From an uncultured Odoribacter sp. (GTDB lineage Bacteria; Bacteroidota; Bacteroidia; Bacteroidales; Marinifilaceae): 22,072 bases of DNA. The notes under the pieces were generated by a model. The model saw only the letters and a program-made list of their open reading frames with translations. It had not been told where the DNA came from and did not search any database. Numbering within the stretch: position 1 is the stretch's first letter; each line of letters opens with the position of its first letter. Where the stretch lies: positions 1-22,072 of the forward strand of contig CAJURM010000026.1 in the NCBI GenBank assembly GCA_910589025.1, in the 5' to 3' direction. The translations under genes were made by a program, and so were the position numbers. This document shows, piece by piece, positions 13,189-22,024 of this stretch.

Positions 13189-15822
13189 TTATTCCCCGTT
13201 AATTTTATGTAGGATCAATCGCTGGGCCGTATCCATAGCTTTGTCCACACCTTCGGGATTTGCCCCTCCCGCAGTGGCAAAAAAAGCCTGGCCGCCACCA
13301 CCGCCATTCATCTCTTTTGCTGCCTCCCGAACAATCTGTCCGGCATTCAATCCGTATTCCTCCACCAAAGCATTGCTAATCATGACAGTAAGATAAGGTT
13401 TATTCTCTGACACGCCTCCTATCACGGCTATCACCTTCTCATACTCCCCTTTCAGTTGAAAAACCAAATCTTTCACTTTCGCCTGAGGCAATTCGGAACG
13501 TTTAAATATCCAATTGATATCGCGCACTACCGTTTTTTCATTCTTCAATTTCTCTTTCATGATTTTCAGACTCTCAGCTTCAAATCGTTCGAGATCTTTC
13601 TTCAAGCCCTCATTTTCATGCAACAAAGCCGCAATATTTTCCATCACGCCTTTATTGGATTTAAATACTTTCTCCACCTCCTTCATCAGATTGAAGTGGT
13701 TGACAATGTATTCCTCCGCCTTGTCTGCCGTAATGGCTTCAATTCTCCTTACACCGGCTGAAACAGAACTCTCGCTGACAATCCGGAAAAAACCGATCTG
13801 TCCGGTAGCAGCCACATGGGTACCTCCGCACAATTCCACAGATTCGTCATATTTGATTACGCGAACCAAATCACCGTATTTCTCGCCGAAAACTGCAATC
13901 GCCCCCATTTCTTTCGCTTTAGACATCGGGACAGCCCGACACTCTTCAAGGGCAATATTCTGTCGTATCAAACGGTTAACAATGGCTCCGACCTCTGCCA
14001 GCTCCTCGTCCGTCACCTTCTGGAAGTGGGAAAAATCGAAACGCAAATGTTCGTCACTTACATAAGAGCCTTTCTGTTCCACATGCTCACCAAGCACTTT
14101 CCGCAGGGCATAATCCAGCAAATGAGTAGCAGAATGGTTATTGGCAATCAGTCTGCGGCGGTGCAGGTCGACTTTGGCAGTAAACGCCTGTGTCAGCTCT
14201 GCCGGCAATTTTTCCGCCAAATGAATGGTCAGACCGTTTTCTTTCTTTGTATCAATAATCCGGATCTGTTCATCACCCCCCATCAACCAGCCGGTATCTC
14301 CCACCTGCCCTCCTCCTTCGCCATAAAACGGAGTAATATTAAAAACAATGTGATAAAGCGTTTTGCCTTTAGTCACCACTTTCCGGTAACGGGCAATTTT
14401 TACTTCCGTCTCAGTGTAATCATACCCGACAAACTCCTGTTCGTCATCGCCAATCAGTTCCACCCAATCGTCCGTATCCACCGTTGAGGCTGAACGCGAA
14501 CGCTCTTTCTGGGCTTCCAGTTCTGCCTTAAATTCCCGACGGTTCACCACCAACCCGTGCTCACGCAAAATCAACTCGGTCAGATCCAACGGAAAGCCAT
14601 AGGTATCATACAATTCAAACGCCACATTCCCCGGTATCGTCAGGAACTCCTCGGCTTTCGTCTTCGCAATAATGCGGTCGAGCAACTTAATACCCTTGTC
14701 CAGCGTTTTGAGAAAAGCATTCTCCTCCTCCTGCATCACCCTCTCTATCAGCTGCTGTTGTGATTTCAGTTCCGGATAATGCTGTCCCATCACTTCTATC
14801 AGTACAGGCACTAAACGGTACATAAAAGCCTCTTTCTGATTAAGATAAGTATAAGCATAACGCACAGCTCGTCTCAGAATACGCCGGATAACATAACCGG
14901 CTTTTACATTCGAGGGCAATTGCCCGTCAGTAATGGAAAAAGCGATGGTTCTCAAATGGTCGGCAATCACACGCATGGCCACATCCGACTCATTTCCAGC
15001 CCCGTAAGCAATGCCACTCAATTCAGCAATCCTGTTGATAATAGGAGTAAACACATCCGTATCATAATTGGATGTCTTGCCTTGAACGGCCATACACAGC
15101 CGCTCAAATCCCATTCCCGTATCCACATTGGTATGGGGAAGATTTTCAAGCGACCCGTCGGCTTTCCGGTTAAACTGCATAAACACCAGATTCCAGATTT
15201 CAATCACCAATGGATTGTCTTTATTCACCAATTCCCGACCGGGTTTCAGAACCCGCTCCGCATCCGGCCTCAGGTCGATATGCAACTCGGAGCAAGGACC
15301 GCAAGGACCCATATCTCCCATTTCCCAGAAATTATCTTTTTTATTTCCGTATAAAATCCGGTCCTCCGGCAAATAGTTTTTCCACTCCTCATAAGCTTCA
15401 TCATCCGCCCCCAATTTATCTTCCTTACTTCCCTCAAACACAGTCGCATACAAACGATTCTTATCCAATTTCATGACTTCCGTCAAAAACTCCCAAGCAT
15501 AGGCTATGGCTTCTTTCTTGAAATAATCACCAAACGACCAGTTTCCCAGCATCTCAAACATCGTATGGTGATACGTGTCGTGTCCCACCTCTTCCAAATC
15601 GTTGTGCTTGCCGGAAACCCTCAGACATTTCTGCGAATCAGCCGCTCGTTTATATTTCGTCGCAACGTTTCCCAAAATAATATCCTTAAACTGATTCATT
15701 CCCGCATTGGTGAACATCAATGTCGGATCGTCCTTGATTACCATGGGTGCCGACGGCACAATCGTATGGCCTTTTCCTTTAAAATAGTCCAGAAACTGTT
15801 GTCTGATTTCAGCCGATTTCAT
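13189..15822 (-). CDS. alaS: Alanine--tRNA ligase (AlaRS)
   Basis: Class II synthetase that charges tRNA-Ala and removes mischarged serine or glycine. The 877-residue protein is full length. The aminoacylation core begins with FLDYFKGKGHTIVPSAPM and includes RVSGKHNDLEEVGHDTYHHT (68-87) and HTNVDTGMGFERL. The editing domain has the zinc ligands His563 and His567 (NNHSATHLLD) and Cys665 and His669 (ELCGGTHV). The C-Ala domain ends with MNGGGGGQAFFATAGG. It is divergent from the M23 peptidase gene, with 130 bp between the starts. The ATG at 15822 is preceded by an AGAAG sequence. Confidence 0.98.
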   Translation of the reverse strand: MKSAEIRQQFLDYFKGKGHTIVPSAPMVIKDDPTLMFTNAGMNQFKDIILGNVATKYKRAADSQKCLRVSGKHNDLEEVGHDTYHHTMFEMLGNWSFGDYFKKEAIAYAWEFLTEVMKLDKNRLYATVFEGSKEDKLGADDEAYEEWKNYLPEDRILYGNKKDNFWEMGDMGPCGPCSELHIDLRPDAERVLKPGRELVNKDNPLVIEIWNLVFMQFNRKADGSLENLPHTNVDTGMGFERLCMAVQGKTSNYDTDVFTPIINRIAELSGIAYGAGNESDVAMRVIADHLRTIAFSITDGQLPSNVKAGYVIRRILRRAVRYAYTYLNQKEAFMYRLVPVLIEVMGQHYPELKSQQQLIERVMQEEENAFLKTLDKGIKLLDRIIAKTKAEEFLTIPGNVAFELYDTYGFPLDLTELILREHGLVVNRREFKAELEAQKERSRSASTVDTDDWVELIGDDEQEFVGYDYTETEVKIARYRKVVTKGKTLYHIVFNITPFYGEGGGQVGDTGWLMGGDEQIRIIDTKKENGLTIHLAEKLPAELTQAFTAKVDLHRRRLIANNHSATHLLDYALRKVLGEHVEQKGSYVSDEHLRFDFSHFQKVTDEELAEVGAIVNRLIRQNIALEECRAVPMSKAKEMGAIAVFGEKYGDLVRVIKYDESVELCGGTHVAATGQIGFFRIVSESSVSAGVRRIEAITADKAEEYIVNHFNLMKEVEKVFKSNKGVMENIAALLHENEGLKKDLERFEAESLKIMKEKLKNEKTVVRDINWIFKRSELPQAKVKDLVFQLKGEYEKVIAVIGGVSENKPYLTVMISNALVEEYGLNAGQIVREAAKEMNGGGGGQAFFATAGGANPEGVDKAMDTAQRLILHKINGE

Positions 15823-15893
15823 CTTCTATATGTTATTGTGTTTAAATTCTTTTTAAATAGCGCTCTTTTCTGCACACGCCTCTTTTTATAAGA

Positions 15894-15923
15894 TTGCAAA
15901 ATTAGATTATTTCTTTAACTTTG
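15894..15923 (+). promoter_or_regulatory. Promoter of the M23 peptidase operon
   Basis: TTG at 15894-15896, a 19-bp spacer and TAACTTTG at 15916-15923 make one of the best Bacteroidetes-type promoters in the window. Transcription should start near 15930, about 23 nt before the ATG at 15953. The same TAACTTTG octamer serves the NTF2-like/reductase operon. Confidence 0.75.
15897..15904 (-). promoter_or_regulatory. Possible alaS promoter (-7 box)
   Basis: The minus strand reads TAATTTTG, matching TAnnTTTG, 74 bp upstream of the alaS ATG. It abuts and partly shares bases with the region between the -33 and -7 boxes of the rightward promoter. No -33 TTTG is seen for it. Confidence 0.35.
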
Positions 15924-15952
15924 CATCGGAAAACTATAATTTTAATAAAACA

Positions 15953-16927
15953 ATGGCAAAAATAGGATATCGTTTTAACCCCGACACACTGTCATACGAT
16001 AAAATAGAAATCCCGTTAAGAAAAAAAATAGGACGATTACTTCGAAAATTCTTCTCCTCCCTATCCTTAGCCGTTGTCATTTTTTTCATTGTTTCCGCCG
16101 TCATAGACTCCCCAAAAGAGAAAGCATTAAGACGAGAAAAACAGGAAATCTTAGCCCAATACCATTTATTAAATAACGAAGTGAGTCGGTTGGACGCCGT
16201 ACTGAAAAACTTGGAAGAGCGGGACGATAACATCTATCGGGTTATTTTCGAGGCCGAACCCATCGACGACGCCATCCGCAGAGCCGGCACCGGTGGCGTA
16301 AATAAATATGAAAGCCTGAAAAACCTCCGGGATGCGGACCTGATTGTCGGAGTAAGCAAAAAACTGGATGAACTGTCCAAAGCTCTGTATATTCAGAGCA
16401 AATCTTACGACGAAATCGAAAAATTAGCCAAAAATAAAGTGGACATGATTGCTTCTATTCCCGCCATCATCCCGCTTTCGCTGAAAAATCCGCGCAACCG
16501 CGTATCTTCCGCTTTCGGCAACCGCATGCACCCGTTTTACAAAACCATCCGGTTTCATGCCGGCATGGATTTCGCCGGAGCCGTAGGCACTCCCATTCAT
16601 GCTACAGGCAACGGAAAGGTTATTGCCGTAAAAATGATAAAAGGTTACGGGAAAAGCGTAATCATTGACCACGGATTCAGCTACAAAACACTATACGGAC
16701 ACTTAGACGGCTACAATGTCAAAGAGGGACAAATCGTAAAACGGGGGGACGTCATCGCCTACCTGGGAAATACCGGAGGTTTCTCGACCGGCCCTCATTT
16801 ACATTATGAAGTACGGAAAAACAATGTGCCCATGAATCCGCTGAATTATTATTTCAACGATCTGGACCCGGATGAATATTACGCCATGATTGAAGCAGCC
16901 CGCAACACGGGCCAGAGCATGGACTAA
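15953..16927 (+). CDS. M23-family (LytM-type) peptidoglycan endopeptidase, membrane anchored
   Basis: A 324-residue cell-wall hydrolase or hydrolase activator. A short cytoplasmic N-terminus (1-33) precedes one transmembrane helix (about 34-51, SSLSLAVVIFFIVSAVI), placing the remainder in the periplasm. A coiled coil of charged heptads (about 55-92) and helical region to 170 leads to the lysostaphin-like domain (about 180-300). The zinc-site residues are all present: His202 and Asp206 in FHAGMD, His250 in TLYGHLDG, and His282/His284 in GPHLHYEV, so it should be an active metallopeptidase, unlike EnvC/NlpD-type degenerate versions. It starts an operon-like run (MerR gene 26 bp downstream) and is divergent from alaS, an arrangement common in Bacteroidales. 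Confidence 0.94.
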   Translation: MAKIGYRFNPDTLSYDKIEIPLRKKIGRLLRKFFSSLSLAVVIFFIVSAVIDSPKEKALRREKQEILAQYHLLNNEVSRLDAVLKNLEERDDNIYRVIFEAEPIDDAIRRAGTGGVNKYESLKNLRDADLIVGVSKKLDELSKALYIQSKSYDEIEKLAKNKVDMIASIPAIIPLSLKNPRNRVSSAFGNRMHPFYKTIRFHAGMDFAGAVGTPIHATGNGKVIAVKMIKGYGKSVIIDHGFSYKTLYGHLDGYNVKEGQIVKRGDVIAYLGNTGGFSTGPHLHYEVRKNNVPMNPLNYYFNDLDPDEYYAMIEAARNTGQSMD

Positions 16928-16953
16928 ACTCACATTTGATTTAGACGCACCAC

Positions 16954-17298
16954 ATGAAGCAGGAAAAACAATCATTGAAAGTATATTACTCTATCGGTGA
17001 AGTGGCCGATATGTTTCATGTAAACACCTCCTTGATCCGTTTTTGGGAAAAGGAGTTTGACATCATCAAACCTCACAAAAACAAAAAGGGAAACCGCCAG
17101 TTCACCAAAGCGGACATCGACAACTTTCACCTTATTTTCCACCTGGTCAAGGAAAAAGGCATGACACTGAAAGGAGCCCAACAGAAACTCTGTGAAGAAA
17201 AAAGCGAAACGGAAGCCAATTTTGAGATTGTCAAACGCCTTCAGCACGTCAGGGAAGAATTGCTCCAAATCAAAGCCGAACTGGACTATCCGGAATAA
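16954..17298 (+). CDS. MerR-family transcriptional regulator
   Basis: A 114-residue protein with the MerR-type winged helix near the N-terminus (about 10-80): YYSIGEVADMFHVNTSLIRF, then WEKEFDIIKPHKNKKGNRQF, then the second helix pair up to KGMTLKGAQQKL. A short amphipathic coiled coil (about 85-112) for dimerisation follows. No effector-binding domain or metal-binding cysteines exist, so the signal is unknown. This short form is widespread in Bacteroidetes next to the M23 peptidase gene. It sits 26 bp after that gene and 42 bp before the Nif3-like gene, so it is probably co-transcribed. Confidence 0.92.
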   Translation: MKQEKQSLKVYYSIGEVADMFHVNTSLIRFWEKEFDIIKPHKNKKGNRQFTKADIDNFHLIFHLVKEKGMTLKGAQQKLCEEKSETEANFEIVKRLQHVREELLQIKAELDYPE

Positions 17299-17340
17299 AA
17301 AGCGGAAGGTCCACCGCAACTCACTGCCAATCACATAAGT

Positions 17341-18120
17341 ATGCAAGTAAGAGATTTAACCTCTGTCATAGAAAATTATGCACCTTTAAGCCTCCAGGAA
17401 AGTTACGACAATGCCGGTTTAATCTGCGGAAGCCTTGACAACGAAGTATCCTCCGTATTGCTCTGCACCGACGTGACGGAAGCTGTAATCGACGAAGCCA
17501 TTGCAGGCAATTTCAATCTGATTATCAGCCATCATCCACTGAGCATCCAGCCCTTGAAAAACCTATTGCCCGACAACTGGATCAAACGTTGCCTCATCCG
17601 GGCTATAAAAAACGACCTCAACATCTACGCCGCCCATACCAATATGGACGCCGTACTCAAGGGGGTCAGCGGGAAAATAGCAGACAAACTGGAACTCACG
17701 GAAAGGGAAATTTTAGAAAAAAATGCCGACCTGCACACCGGTTTCGGTCTCGTCGGGGAACTGCCCCAAGCCGTTGCTGCGCGCGAATTTCTGGAAAAGG
17801 TAAAAAGCATCTTCCACTGCGGAGTGATCCGCCACACTGCCCTCTGCAAACCCCAAGTGAAACGAATCGCCGTTTGCGGAGGCTCCGGAGCTTTTCTTAT
17901 CCGGCAGGCCATAAGTGCCGGAGCAGACTTGTATATCACAGGAGATATCAAATACCACGACTTTTTCAACACAGAAAACCGCCTTATTCTGGCAGACATC
18001 GGGCATTATGAAAGCGAGCAATATACAAAAGAGATTTTTTATGAGTTAGTTACAAAAAAAATATCTAAATTTGCGGTTCAGTTTTCGAAGGTAAATACAA
18101 ATCCGATAAATTATTTATAA
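17341..18120 (+). CDS. Nif3-like dinuclear metal centre protein (YbgI/YqfO family)
   Basis: A 259-residue protein of the Nif3/COG0327 family, which forms toroidal hexamers with a two-metal site. Homologues have been linked to GTP cyclohydrolase I type 2-like or hydrolase activity, but the cellular role is unsettled. The metal ligands seen in E. coli YbgI are all present: His64 and His65 in ISHHPL, Asp103 in HTNMDAV, and His222 and Glu226 in DIGHYESE. It is the short form, lacking the ~100-residue inserted domain carried by longer members of about 360 residues. It is 42 bp after the MerR gene and 3 bp before the zinc-ribbon gene, in one conserved operon. Confidence 0.93.
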   Translation: MQVRDLTSVIENYAPLSLQESYDNAGLICGSLDNEVSSVLLCTDVTEAVIDEAIAGNFNLIISHHPLSIQPLKNLLPDNWIKRCLIRAIKNDLNIYAAHTNMDAVLKGVSGKIADKLELTEREILEKNADLHTGFGLVGELPQAVAAREFLEKVKSIFHCGVIRHTALCKPQVKRIAVCGGSGAFLIRQAISAGADLYITGDIKYHDFFNTENRLILADIGHYESEQYTKEIFYELVTKKISKFAVQFSKVNTNPINYL

Positions 18121-18123
18121 TAT

Positions 18124-18966
18124 ATGGCAACCACTAAAAAAGACAAAGCCCAGGAGCTCTCAGTAGAGGAAAAATTACAGCACCTGTATGAATTACAGAA
18201 AATCGACACGGCAATCGACAAAATCAGAACCCTGAGAGGAGAATTACCCCTCGAAGTACAGGACCTGGAGGACGAAATTGCCGGTTTGGAAACCCGTTTG
18301 GAAAATCTGAAAACAGAAATCAGCGAGGCCGACCAAAATATTTCCCAGAAAAAACAGGAAATCACCAAAGCGGAAGAACTGATAAAAAAATACAGCGAAC
18401 AGTTGGATAACGTCCGCAACAACCGCGAGTACGACGCCCTGAATAAAGAAGTGGAATTCCAGAAACTGGAAATCGAACTTCAGCAAAAAAGAATCCGCGA
18501 AACGCAGAAAAGCAAAACGGAAAAAGAAGAGGCCTTAGAAATCGCCTCCCGTCAGTATGACGAGAAAAAAGCGGACCTGGATGCCAAGAAAGCGGAGCTG
18601 GAGGACATCATTGCCGAAACTCACAAGGATGAAGAAGAACTGACCAATAAATCAGAACAACTCTCCAAAAACATCGAAGAGCGTCTGCTTACAGCCTACA
18701 AAAGAATCCGCGGCAATGCGCGTAACGGGTTGGCAGTCGTGACTGTAGACCGGGATGCCTGCGGAGGTTGTTTCAACAATATCCCTCCCCAACGGCAACT
18801 GGACATCCGTTCCCGGAAAAAAATCATCGTCTGTGAATACTGCGGTCGCATCCTGATAGACAAATACATTTGCGACTACGACGGCAGCCAGCAGAAAGCG
18901 GACCTCGAATCAGCCATGGAGTCCCAAAAGAAAAAAGGAAGAAGAAGTAAGAAATCAGAAGAATAA
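18124..18966 (+). CDS. C4-type zinc-ribbon protein with long coiled coil (HP0958/CT398-like)
   Basis: A 280-residue cytoplasmic protein. Residues about 15-200 form an extended, nearly unbroken coiled coil rich in Glu and Lys, with a conserved turn NVRNNREYDALNKEVEF (96-112) typical of the family. A C-terminal zinc ribbon has two Cys pairs: Cys213/Cys216 (CGGC) and Cys237/Cys240 (CEYC). Related proteins are H. pylori HP0958 and chlamydial CT398, reported to bind RNA or secretion/sigma-54 partners; the role in Bacteroidetes is not known. The start is 3 bp after the nif3-like stop, so translation is probably coupled. A strong terminator follows directly. Confidence 0.92.
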   Translation: MATTKKDKAQELSVEEKLQHLYELQKIDTAIDKIRTLRGELPLEVQDLEDEIAGLETRLENLKTEISEADQNISQKKQEITKAEELIKKYSEQLDNVRNNREYDALNKEVEFQKLEIELQQKRIRETQKSKTEKEEALEIASRQYDEKKADLDAKKAELEDIIAETHKDEEELTNKSEQLSKNIEERLLTAYKRIRGNARNGLAVVTVDRDACGGCFNNIPPQRQLDIRSRKKIIVCEYCGRILIDKYICDYDGSQQKADLESAMESQKKKGRRSKKSEE

Positions 18967-18992
18967 AAAAGGCTGCTCAGGCAGCTTTTTTT
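18965..18992 (+). terminator. Terminator ending the M23-MerR-Nif3-zinc-ribbon operon
   Basis: A GCTGC-TCAG-GCAGC hairpin (18972-18976 with 18981-18985) is extended by a G-U and A-U pairs and followed by seven T. The A-tract side overlaps the zinc-ribbon stop codon. It sits 56 bp before valS. Confidence 0.88.
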
Positions 18993-19047
18993 AATGGGAA
19001 ACCGGAATCGTCCGTAATTTCCCCGGTTCAATGTTCAAAATACAATT

Positions 19048-21669
19048 ATGATTGCTACGAATTACAATCCGAAAGAGAGTGAAGAAAGATGGTATCAATA
19101 CTGGATGGATAACAAGTTTTTCCATTCAGAAGTAGATAAAAGCAGAGAATCCTACTGCATAGTCATTCCCCCTCCTAACGTCACCGGGGTGCTCCACATG
19201 GGACACATGCTCAACAACACCATCCAGGACGCTTTAATCCGCCGGGCACGCCTGCAAGGGAAAAATGCCTGCTGGGTACCGGGAACCGACCATGCTTCCA
19301 TCGCCACGGAAGCAAAAGTCGTAGCAAAATTGCAAAGCGAAGGCATCAGCAAAAAAGACCTGACCCGCGAAGAATTCCTGAAACACGCCTGGGCATGGAC
19401 AGAAAAACACGGCGGAATCATCCTGAAACAATTGCGCAAATTAGGAGCTTCCTGCGACTGGGAACGCACTGGATTCACAATGGATGAACTCCGGAGCGAA
19501 AGCGTAATCAAGGTGTTTGTGGACCTCTATCAAAAAGGCCTTATCTACCGTGGTGTCAGAATGGTCAACTGGGACCCCAAAGCTCTGACAGCCCTGTCGG
19601 ACGAAGAAGTGGTCTACAAAGAAGAACACAGCAAACTTTATTACCTGCGCTACAAAATAGAGGGCGAAGACGGATATGCCATTGTAGCCACCACCCGTCC
19701 CGAAACCATTATGGGCGACACAGCCATGTGTATCAATCCCCATGACCCGAAAAACCAGCATCTGAAAGGCAAAAAGGTCATTGTGCCTTTGGTAAACCGC
19801 GTGATTCCCGTTATTGAAGACGACTATGTGGACATCGAATTCGGTACCGGCTGTCTGAAAGTCACTCCGGCTCATGATGTCAACGACTACATGCTGGGCG
19901 AAAAATATAATTTGCCGTCTATCGATATTTTCAATGACAACGGCACCATCAGTGAAGCTGCCGGATTATACGTCGGTATGGATCGCTTTGAAGTAAGGGA
20001 ACAAATCGAAAAAGATCTCCAGACAGCAGGACTGCTCGAAAAAGTGGAAGCCTATACAAATAAGGTCGGCTGTTCGGAACGCACCAATGTGCCCATTGAA
20101 CCGAAACTCTCCATGCAGTGGTTCCTGAAAATGGAGCACTTGGCACAGATTGCCCTGGAACCGGTGATGAAAGACGAAATCCGCTTTTATCCTGCCAAGT
20201 TCAAAAATATTTACCGCCATTGGATGGAGAATATCAAAGACTGGTGCATCAGCCGCCAGTTGTGGTGGGGACACCGTATCCCCGCGTGGTATCTGCCGGA
20301 AGGCGGCTATGTGGTGGCAGCCACCGAGACGGAAGCGCTCGAATTGGCGCGCCGGAAAAGCGGGAATCCGCATCTGACGTTGGCGGATTTGCGCCAGGAC
20401 GAAGATTGTCTGGATACCTGGTTCTCCTCCTGGCTGTGGCCCATCTCCCTGTTTGACGGCATCAACCGCCCGGACAACGAGGAAATCAATTACTACTACC
20501 CCACCAGCGACCTGGTGACAGCACCGGACATTATTTTCTTCTGGGTGGCGCGGATGATTATGGCAGGCTATGAATACCGGGGCAAGATGCCTTTTAAGAA
20601 TGTGTATTTCACCGGTATCGTCCGGGATAAACTGGGACGCAAAATGTCTAAATCTTTAGGCAACTCCCCCGACCCGCTCGACCTGATTGAAAAATACGGA
20701 GCTGACGGCGTACGCGTAGGCATGTTATTGTGTGCCCCTGCGGGAGGCGACCTGTTGTTTGACGAAAGCCTGCCGGAACAGGGACGTAATTTCACGACCA
20801 AAATCTGGAACGCATTCAAGTTAGTAAAAGGCTGGCAAGTAGCGGACATACCCCAACCACGGCATTCCGCTTTAGCATTGGAATGGTTTGATAATCTGCT
20901 TAACAAAACCAAAACAACCCTGCATAGCCAATTTGAGCAATACCGGATTTCCGAAGCCTTAATGACGGTGTATACTACTTTTCGGGATGAATTTTCTTCC
21001 TGGTTACTGGAAATCATAAAACCGGCCTATGGGCAGCCGATTGATAAACAAACCTACGAAACAACACTTCGTCTGTTTGAAGAACTCATGCAATTGCTTC
21101 ATCCTTTTATGCCTTTCATCACGGAAGAGGTTTGGCAAAACCTGAAAGAACGCAAGAAAGGCGAAAGTATCATGGTTTCCGTTATCAGCGAAAACAAGCC
21201 ATACGACGAAACTATACTGAGAGCCTTTGAATATGTCAAAGAGGTGATTGTCGGTATCCGGAATATCCGGAAACAAAACAACATCGCTTTCAAAGATGCT
21301 TTATCCCTTCATGTGAAAAAAAGTGACCGCTATCCGGTAACTTTTGAAAGCGTCATTCAGAAAATGGGCAACATGGAGACAGTTGAAACTGTAAATGACG
21401 CACCACAAGGAAGCTGGAGTTTTATCGTCGACACGGTCGAATACTTCATTCCGGCCGCAGGACAAGTTGACACTACGGAACTGAAAACAAAATTGGAAGC
21501 AGAACTTCTATACACCCAAGGCTTCCTTAAATCCGTGACGGCAAAACTCAGCAACGAACGTTTTGTCAACGGCGCACCGGAACAGGTTGTCGCCAACGAA
21601 CGTAAAAAACAAGCCGACGCAGAGGCCAAAATCAAAGCTATTGAAACCCAGTTGGCCCAACTGAAATAA
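19048..21669 (+). CDS. valS: Valine--tRNA ligase (ValRS)
   Basis: Class I synthetase charging tRNA-Val, with editing of mischarged threonine. The 873-residue protein is complete. The HIGH signature appears as His50-Met-Gly-His53 in PPPNVTGVLHMGHML; the editing domain includes TTRPET (215-220). KMSKS is at 532-536. The tail is the tRNA-binding coiled coil (about 810-873, alternating Lys/Glu with KKQADAEAKIKAIETQLAQL). No TAnnTTTG box lies between the preceding terminator and the ATG at 19048, so its promoter is either unconventional or it depends on read-through of that terminator. It ends at its own terminator at 21693-21727. Confidence 0.98.
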   Translation: MIATNYNPKESEERWYQYWMDNKFFHSEVDKSRESYCIVIPPPNVTGVLHMGHMLNNTIQDALIRRARLQGKNACWVPGTDHASIATEAKVVAKLQSEGISKKDLTREEFLKHAWAWTEKHGGIILKQLRKLGASCDWERTGFTMDELRSESVIKVFVDLYQKGLIYRGVRMVNWDPKALTALSDEEVVYKEEHSKLYYLRYKIEGEDGYAIVATTRPETIMGDTAMCINPHDPKNQHLKGKKVIVPLVNRVIPVIEDDYVDIEFGTGCLKVTPAHDVNDYMLGEKYNLPSIDIFNDNGTISEAAGLYVGMDRFEVREQIEKDLQTAGLLEKVEAYTNKVGCSERTNVPIEPKLSMQWFLKMEHLAQIALEPVMKDEIRFYPAKFKNIYRHWMENIKDWCISRQLWWGHRIPAWYLPEGGYVVAATETEALELARRKSGNPHLTLADLRQDEDCLDTWFSSWLWPISLFDGINRPDNEEINYYYPTSDLVTAPDIIFFWVARMIMAGYEYRGKMPFKNVYFTGIVRDKLGRKMSKSLGNSPDPLDLIEKYGADGVRVGMLLCAPAGGDLLFDESLPEQGRNFTTKIWNAFKLVKGWQVADIPQPRHSALALEWFDNLLNKTKTTLHSQFEQYRISEALMTVYTTFRDEFSSWLLEIIKPAYGQPIDKQTYETTLRLFEELMQLLHPFMPFITEEVWQNLKERKKGESIMVSVISENKPYDETILRAFEYVKEVIVGIRNIRKQNNIAFKDALSLHVKKSDRYPVTFESVIQKMGNMETVETVNDAPQGSWSFIVDTVEYFIPAAGQVDTTELKTKLEAELLYTQGFLKSVTAKLSNERFVNGAPEQVVANERKKQADAEAKIKAIETQLAQLK

Positions 21670-21692
21670 GGTAAAATAAATTACAGAAACGC

Positions 21693-21727
21693 ACCCGGCG
21701 CCTCCCATTCGCCGGGTCGTTTTTTTT
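21693..21727 (+). terminator. valS terminator
   Basis: A perfect 8-bp GC-rich stem ACCCGGCG/CGCCGGGT (21693-21700 with 21710-21717), a 9-nt loop and eight consecutive T (21720-21727), 23 bp past the valS stop. Confidence 0.92.
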
Positions 21728-21772
21728 ATCCCGCAGCCCATTTTCCCCCCTCTATGCCCGCTTCTTGCCATG

Positions 21773-21793
21773 CTTCTGCAAATTTGGCAGAAG
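21773..21793. repeat. Inverted repeat CTTCTGC-n7-GCAGAAG
   Basis: Perfect 7-bp arms flank AAATTTG, so that nearly the whole 21 bp is self-complementary. There is no T-tract after it, so it resembles a protein-binding operator more than a terminator. About 45 bp separate it from the valS terminator. Confidence 0.6.
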
Positions 21794-21843
21794 AACACCA
21801 TCTATTCAACTGAATTACAGATGTATGCGCACAACACCTTCGC

Positions 21844-21917
21844 ATAGGTTCCCTATAGGTTTCCCTGGGTTAAGTTCGGAGCATGTTCGGAGCAACTTCG
21901 GAGTCCATTCCGAATAA
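21844..21917. repeat. Short direct-repeat tract with ~11-bp period
   Basis: Two units ATAGGTTCCCT/ATAGGTTTCCCT (21844-21866) are followed, after a 7-bp spacer, by GTTCGGAGCAT, GTTCGGAGCAA, CTTCGGAGTCC and ATTCCGAATAA (21874-21917). The TTCGGAG core repeats three times at exactly 11-bp spacing. The spacing is close to one helical turn. Function is unknown. Confidence 0.7.
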
Positions 21918-22012
21918 AATCGTCAGGTATCGAACATAATCCAAAGGTACTCCAACTACACTTCTAAATTCAAATTAAGATGTTATAGCGAAACTATAGC
22001 ATACCCCCTGCC

Positions 22013-22024
22013 AGGCATATGCCT
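22013..22024. repeat. 12-bp perfect palindrome AGGCATATGCCT
   Basis: A fully self-complementary dodecamer close to the right edge. Nearby are TATAG-CGAAA-CTATA (about 21984-21998) and CCCT-CAAA-AGGG (about 22044-22055), making a group of three small symmetric elements within about 70 bp. Confidence 0.5.

Noticed and set aside
13816..14487. A 223-codon open frame on the plus strand opposite alaS
   Set aside because: It lies wholly inside the clear alaS coding sequence in antisense, has no family features and an amino-acid mix typical of a reversed coding frame.
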